DNA from: Prescottella defluvii
GTDB taxonomy: Bacteria > Actinomycetota > Actinomycetes > Mycobacteriales > Mycobacteriaceae
Reading direction: 5' to 3'
Assembly (NCBI RefSeq): GCF_000738775.1
Contig: NZ_JPOC01000003.1
Span: 1-64,000, forward strand
Length of the DNA: 64,000 bases
Shown here one piece after another: positions 60,104 to 64,000 of the stretch (positions are counted from its first letter, which is position 1; every line of letters begins with the position of its first letter). Below the pieces are notes generated by a model. That model had not been told where the DNA came from. It was given only the letters and a program-made list of their open reading frames with translations, and ran no database searches. The translations under genes were made by a program, and so were the position numbers.

Positions 60104-60123
60104 AACCTACGGTACCGTAGGTT
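60104..60123. promoter_or_regulatory. 20-bp perfect palindrome upstream of the desaturase
   Basis: AACCTACGGTACCGTAGGTT is fully self-complementary and lies 57 bases before the desaturase start, where a repressor would cover the promoter. Its form suits a TetR dimer. The mycobacterial desA genes are controlled by the TetR MadR through a palindrome; equivalence here is a guess. Confidence 0.65.
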
Positions 60124-60179
60124 TGCAGCACGTTCCCCGAGGAATGCGTGTCACCAACTCGTTACGGAGGCTGAACCGG

Positions 60180-61133
60180 ATGTCGCGGGATCTCACCCAG
60201 CTTGAGCTGCTGCAGGAACTGCAGCCTGTCGCCGAAGACAACGTCAATCGCCACCTGTCGATGGCCAAGGATTGGCATCCACACGACTACGTCCCGTGGG
60301 ACGAAGGCCGCAACTTCGCCGCGATGGGCGGCGAGGACTGGGACCCCGAGCAGTCCCGTCTCGACGAGGTCGCCAAGGCCGCGATGATCACCAACCTGCT
60401 CACCGAGGACAACCTCCCCTCCTACCACCGCGAGATCGCCGAGAACTTCTCGCGCGACGGCGCCTGGGGCACCTGGGTGGGCCGGTGGACGGCCGAGGAG
60501 AATCGCCACGGGATCGTGATGCGCGACTACCTCGTGGTCACCCGCGGCGTCGACCCGGTGGAACTCGAGAACGCCCGCATGATCCACATGACCAACGGCT
60601 ACAACTCGCCGGCCGGCGACAGCGTGGGCCTGCTGCACTCCGTGTCGTACGTGACGTTCCAGGAGCTCGCGACCCGCGTCTCGCACCGCAACACCGGCAA
60701 GGCCTGCCAGGACCCGGTCGCCGACAAGATGCTCCAGCGGATCGCCGCGGACGAGAACCTGCACATGATCTTCTATCGGAACATCTGCGGCGCGGCCATG
60801 GACATCGCACCCGACCAGACCCTCAAGGCCGTGTCCGACATCATCATGAACTTCGAGATGCCGGGAGCCGGCATGCCGAACTTCCGCCGCAACGGCGTAC
60901 TGATGGCCAAGCACGGCATCTACGACCTGCGCCAGCACCTCGAAGAGGTCGTGATGCCGGTGCTGCGCAAGTGGAACGTCTTCGATCGCACCGACTTCAC
61001 CGCCCGCGGCGAGGACACCCGTGAGGAGCTCGCCGCGTTCCTCGAAGACCTCGAGCAGAAGGCCACCAAGTTCGAGGAGATGCGCGACCGGTCGCTCGCC
61101 CGCGATGCCGCGCGCGCCGAGAAGGCGTCCTGA
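60180..61133 (+). CDS. desA: Acyl-ACP desaturase, DesA1-like
   Basis: A 317-residue ferritin-like di-iron fatty-acid desaturase. The two iron motifs are EENRH (106-110) and DENLH (191-195); a helical bundle continues through EVVMPVLRKW. GGAGG stands 9 bases before the ATG at 60180; the open frame extends far upstream but overlaps lysR. In mycobacteria DesA1/DesA2 introduce double bonds into acyl-ACP intermediates for mycolate synthesis. The order desA-dus-LCP matches Rv0824c-Rv0823c-Rv0822c. Confidence 0.93.
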   Translation: MSRDLTQLELLQELQPVAEDNVNRHLSMAKDWHPHDYVPWDEGRNFAAMGGEDWDPEQSRLDEVAKAAMITNLLTEDNLPSYHREIAENFSRDGAWGTWVGRWTAEENRHGIVMRDYLVVTRGVDPVELENARMIHMTNGYNSPAGDSVGLLHSVSYVTFQELATRVSHRNTGKACQDPVADKMLQRIAADENLHMIFYRNICGAAMDIAPDQTLKAVSDIIMNFEMPGAGMPNFRRNGVLMAKHGIYDLRQHLEEVVMPVLRKWNVFDRTDFTARGEDTREELAAFLEDLEQKATKFEEMRDRSLARDAARAEKAS

Positions 61134-61163
61134 CACGTCGCCACCTGCCCCGTTGCAGCTATC

Positions 61164-61197
61164 CTGTGCCCGGTACCGGATTCGGTACCGGGCACAG
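61164..61197 (+). terminator. Terminator after desA
   Basis: CTGTGCCCGGTACC (61164-61177) pairs perfectly with GGTACCGGGCACAG (61184-61197) over a 6-base loop and is followed by TTTCGTCT. It lies 30 bases past the desA stop and 34 before dus. Confidence 0.85.
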
Positions 61198-61231
61198 TTT
61201 CGTCTCCCGTAATCGTTATCCCGAGGTCTTC

Positions 61232-62374
61232 ATGTCACCCCTTCGCATCGGCTCGCTCGAGCTGGGCAGCCCCGTCGTGCTCGCCCCCATGGCCGGCATC
61301 ACGAACGTCGCGTTCCGCACCCTGTGCCGCGAACTCGAGCTCGAGCGCGCCGGGAGCACATCGGGCCTGTACGTGTGCGAGATGGTGACGGCCCGTGCGC
61401 TCGTCGAGCGGCACCCGGTGACGATGCACATGACCACGTTCGGCCCCACCGAGACGCCGCGGTCGCTGCAGCTGTACACCGTCGACCCCGAGATCACGTA
61501 CGCCGCAGCGAAGATGATCGTCGACGAGAACATGGCCGACCACATCGACATGAACTTCGGCTGCCCGGTCCCCAAGGTCACCCGCAAGGGCGGCGGCTCG
61601 GCGCTGCCGTACAAGCGCCGACTGTTCGGACAGATCGTCGCCGCCGCGGTGAAGGCCACCGAGGGCACCGACATCCCGGTCACCGTGAAGATGCGCATCG
61701 GCATCGACGCCGAGCACCACACACATCTCGACGCCGGACGCATCGCCGCCGCCGAGGGCGCCGCCGCCGTCGCGCTGCACGGCCGCACCGCGTCGCAGCG
61801 GTACTCCGGCACCGCGGACTGGAGCGAGATCGCCCGGCTCAAGGAACACGTCACCGACATCCCGGTGCTCGGCAACGGCGACATCTTCGCCGCCGAGGAC
61901 GCCGAGAAGATGATGGCCGAGACCGGATGTGACGGCGTCGTCGTCGGACGCGGCTGCCTGGGCCGGCCGTGGCTGTTCGCCGAGCTCAGCGCCGCCCTCA
62001 ACGGCAAGGAGATCCCGACGCCGCCGACGCTCGGCGAGGTCGCCGCGATCATGGTGCGGCACGGGCGTCTGCTGGCCGACCACCACGGCGAGGACCGGGG
62101 CGTGCGCGAGATGCGCAAGCACATCGCGTGGTACATGCGCGGCTTCCCCGCCGGTTCCGAACTGCGCAACGGGATGGCCCGGGTGTCCTCGCTCGCCGAA
62201 CTCGAGGACTTCCTCGGCCAGCTCGACCCGACCGTGCCGTTCCCCAAGGACGCCGAGGGCCCGCGGGGCCGTCAGGGTTCACCCGGCACCGTCGCGCTGC
62301 CCGACGGCTGGCTCGACGACCCCGAGGACACCCTCGTCCCGGCCGGCGCCGACATCATGCATTCCGGCGGATAG
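61232..62374 (+). CDS. dus: tRNA-dihydrouridine synthase
   Basis: A 380-residue Dus-family FMN enzyme that reduces uridines in the tRNA D-loop. Hallmarks are VVLAPMAGITNVAFR, the active-site Cys in DMNFGCPVPKVTRKGGG, VKMRIGID, LHGRTASQRYSG and GNGDIF. The ATG at 61232 begins MSPLRIG. The C-terminus extends past the usual end with a Pro/Gly-rich tail, as in the mycobacterial Rv0823c type. Confidence 0.93.
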   Translation: MSPLRIGSLELGSPVVLAPMAGITNVAFRTLCRELELERAGSTSGLYVCEMVTARALVERHPVTMHMTTFGPTETPRSLQLYTVDPEITYAAAKMIVDENMADHIDMNFGCPVPKVTRKGGGSALPYKRRLFGQIVAAAVKATEGTDIPVTVKMRIGIDAEHHTHLDAGRIAAAEGAAAVALHGRTASQRYSGTADWSEIARLKEHVTDIPVLGNGDIFAAEDAEKMMAETGCDGVVVGRGCLGRPWLFAELSAALNGKEIPTPPTLGEVAAIMVRHGRLLADHHGEDRGVREMRKHIAWYMRGFPAGSELRNGMARVSSLAELEDFLGQLDPTVPFPKDAEGPRGRQGSPGTVALPDGWLDDPEDTLVPAGADIMHSGG

Positions 62375-62450
62375 CCCCGACCGAGAGTCTGCGACGCCTA
62401 GACTCCGGAGAAGCTGCAGATCCTCGAGGAACCTTCCGGAGGGAGACGTC

Positions 62451-63392
62451 GTGGCCGCTCCACTCGCCTATTCGGACGCCTGGCCCGCGCTGCGGGTCGC
62501 GGACTGGGTACCCACCCGCGACACCCTGCACATGTGGACGCAGATCGTCGGCAAGGTCCGCATGGCGCACACCCCACTGGTCAACCACTGGTGGCAGGTA
62601 CCGCTGTACGTGAGCGCCCGGGGGCTGACGACGTCGACGATCCCGTACCGTAACCGGGCCTTCGACATCGAATTCGACCTGTGCGATCACCGTCTCCGCA
62701 TTCGCGACAGCAGCGGCGCCGGGATCGACTTCGCGCTCGAACCGATGACGGTCGCGACGTTCCACTCCCGCGTCCTCGGCGCACTCGACGAATTGGGGAT
62801 CGAGACGCACATCTCGGGGATGCCGAACGAGGTGGCCACCGCGATCCCGTTCGCCGACGACACCGTGCATGCGTCGTACGACGCGACGGCGGCCAATCTG
62901 TTCTGGCAGCAGCTGGTCCAGGCGGACCGCGGGATGCACCGGTTCCGGTCCCACTTCCTCGGCAAGGTCAGCCCGGTGCACTTCTTCTGGGGTTCGTTCG
63001 ACATGGCGTGCACCCGGTTCTCCGGGCGTACCGCCCCGAAACATCCGGGTGGCGCACCCCACTGTGGCGACTGGGTGATGGTGGAGGGCTACTCGCACGA
63101 ACTGTCGAGCTGCGGATTCTGGCCCGGCGGCGGCGAGGAGGGTGCGTTCTACTCGTACGCCTACCCGGAGCCGGACGGTTTCGCCGACGCCCCGGTGGCA
63201 CCCGATCAGGCGTTCTACAGCAGTGAACACCGGCAGTTCCTGCTGCCCTACGAGGCCGTCCGGACCGCCGACGACCCCGATACGACGCTGCAACGTTTTC
63301 TGCAGTCGACCTACGCGGCGGCCGCCGACAACGCCGGCTGGGACCGCGCGGCACTCGAGTGCGACCCGCGACGCTGGACGTCGCGCCACTGA
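62451..63392 (+). CDS. DUF5996 family protein
   Basis: A 313-residue soluble protein with the DUF5996 pattern: DTLHMWTQIVGKVRMA near residue 25, LVNHWWQVPLYVSARGLTTS, a central HFFWGSFDMACTRFSGR and a C-terminal FLQSTYAAAADNAGWDR. Conserved His, Trp and Cys residues hint at a ligand- or metal-binding enzyme, but no function is established. GGAGGGAGACGTC precedes the GTG at 62451. It separates dus from the LCP gene, which are adjacent in mycobacteria. Confidence 0.82.
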   Translation: MAAPLAYSDAWPALRVADWVPTRDTLHMWTQIVGKVRMAHTPLVNHWWQVPLYVSARGLTTSTIPYRNRAFDIEFDLCDHRLRIRDSSGAGIDFALEPMTVATFHSRVLGALDELGIETHISGMPNEVATAIPFADDTVHASYDATAANLFWQQLVQADRGMHRFRSHFLGKVSPVHFFWGSFDMACTRFSGRTAPKHPGGAPHCGDWVMVEGYSHELSSCGFWPGGGEEGAFYSYAYPEPDGFADAPVAPDQAFYSSEHRQFLLPYEAVRTADDPDTTLQRFLQSTYAAAADNAGWDRAALECDPRRWTSRH

Positions 63393-63478
63393 TCCGTCAC
63401 GCCCGCATCCGCGTGCGACGAACGGAACTTTCGCCAACGGACTGATGCCGCGAACGGCATCGATCAGTATCATTGCGA

Positions 63479-63503
63479 CGTCGTCGAGCGACGGTACTTT
63501 TTT
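63479..63503 (+). terminator. Weak T-tailed hairpin before the LCP gene
   Basis: CGTCG-TCGAG-CGACG is a 5-bp stem, followed four bases later by TTTTTT (63498-63503). It fits a modest intrinsic terminator for the DUF5996 gene, 27 bases before the next start. The preceding ~85 bases hold nothing else I can see. Confidence 0.4.
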
Positions 63504-63529
63504 GGAGGCGGAGAGGTCAGGGCGAATCG

Positions 63530-64000
63530 GTGGGTGACGAGCACAATCCCGGTCACGCCGCGCCGGAAGGCCGCGCGCCCTGGGAGCGTTCCCTCGCCGA
63601 CAGCACCTACCGTGACGCGCAGACCCGCCGCCACGGACGGCACGAATCCGATCCGGACGCGATCGACACCCCCGGTACCGGAAACCGACGCGTGGACGAC
63701 AGTGAGCCGAGCGAACGGCTGTCCGTCGCCGACCTGATGGCGAAAGTGGGCCGGCCGGCGAGTCGGTCTTCCCGCGGTCGGCGCACCCGCTCGGACGCGG
63801 ACGACACCCGGGCGCCAGTCGACGATCCGGAATCGACCGAGGTCATCCCCGCCGTCACCGACGACCCCCCGTACACCGACGATTCCTACGACGAGTCCTA
63901 CGACGAGTCCGAGCCGCCCGCCGAGAACTGGGTGGAGGAGGCCGTGACGACTGCGTCGCCGCAGGCCGTCGGCAGCCCCCAGCCGACCCGGCTCGCCGCG
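63530..64000 (+). CDS. N-terminus of an LCP (LytR-CpsA-Psr) family protein, cut by the window edge
   Basis: A GTG at 63530 opens a frame that stays open to base 64000 (157 codons). The visible part is the hydrophilic, Arg/Asp-rich cytoplasmic leader typical of actinobacterial LCP proteins: PWERSLADSTYRDAQTRRHG, then LSVADLMAKVGRPASRSSRG and acidic YDESYDESEPP. The membrane anchor and LCP domain would follow beyond the window. LCP enzymes attach arabinogalactan or other polymers to peptidoglycan. The assignment leans on synteny with mycobacterial Rv0823c-Rv0822c. Confidence 0.65.
   Translation, partial: MGDEHNPGHAAPEGRAPWERSLADSTYRDAQTRRHGRHESDPDAIDTPGTGNRRVDDSEPSERLSVADLMAKVGRPASRSSRGRRTRSDADDTRAPVDDPESTEVIPAVTDDPPYTDDSYDESYDESEPPAENWVEEAVTTASPQAVGSPQPTRLAA

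Overview
The window is GC-rich DNA from a mycolic-acid actinobacterium, most probably Rhodococcus or a close relative. The markers are an Mce-family protein, an antigen-85-like mycolyl esterase, a mycobacterial-type acyl-ACP desaturase next to dus and an LCP gene, a PrpR-type regulator beside prpDBC, a 3-ketosteroid 9-alpha-hydroxylase oxygenase (KshA), and GTG/TTG starts with GGAGG ribosome binding sites. The genus is an inference. I see no insertion sequence, prophage, integrase or CRISPR array.

Layout. 0-7.5 kb: a solitary mceF-like gene, a TetR with a thioesterase, an ECF41 sigma factor with its carboxymuconolactone-decarboxylase-type partner, and an aminotransferase/AraC pair. 7.5-15.6 kb: a lipoprotein peptidase, a TetR divergent from an HSL-type esterase, a VOC protein, a BCCT transporter, a secreted repeat protein and DAHP synthase. 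16-20.3 kb: an orphan solute-binding lipoprotein, then a cobalamin riboswitch driving metE. 20.3-27 kb: a dehydrogenase, a small secreted protein, and the methylcitrate cycle (prpR divergent from prpDBC). 27.1-30.4 kb: a lower-GC block with mesD, mesX and a LysR gene, i.e. a putative folate-independent methionine synthase. 30.8-32.6 kb: a second cobalamin riboswitch driving cbtB-cbtA, divergent from an atypical histidine-phosphatase-like gene.

32.7-38.6 kb is a steroid-related cluster: MFS transporter, IclR, kshA, a small CxxC protein, an SDR and a KstR2-like TetR. One 18-bp palindrome lies upstream of both iclR and the SDR-kshA unit. 38.6-46.9 kb holds a ClpC-like ATPase with an HspR (HAIR)-type operator, a hypothetical protein, VOC and SDR enzymes, a mycolyl esterase, an RluA-type pseudouridine synthase and an SDR lacking the usual Tyr. 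46.9-52.3 kb is a second steroid-like operon (HsaA-like monooxygenase, Delta4-(5alpha)-KSTD-like flavoprotein, TetR) with a KstR-like TetR and an IclR. 52.3-55.2 kb has Glu, Asp and Phe tRNAs (the Asp-Phe pair duplicated), a gamma-butyrolactone-receptor-like TetR, corA and tRNA-Lys. 55.6-60 kb carries a metallo-beta-lactamase-fold protein, two membrane proteins, and an MFS/LysR divergent pair. 60-64 kb is desA-dus-DUF5996-LCP, the last gene running off the window.

Two themes connect genes. Methionine/B12 supply: two B12 riboswitches control metE and a cobalt importer, and a separate MesD/MesX pair offers another route to methionine. Steroid and propionate use: two steroid-type oxygenase clusters and the methylcitrate cycle, which consumes the propionyl-CoA released by sterol breakdown.
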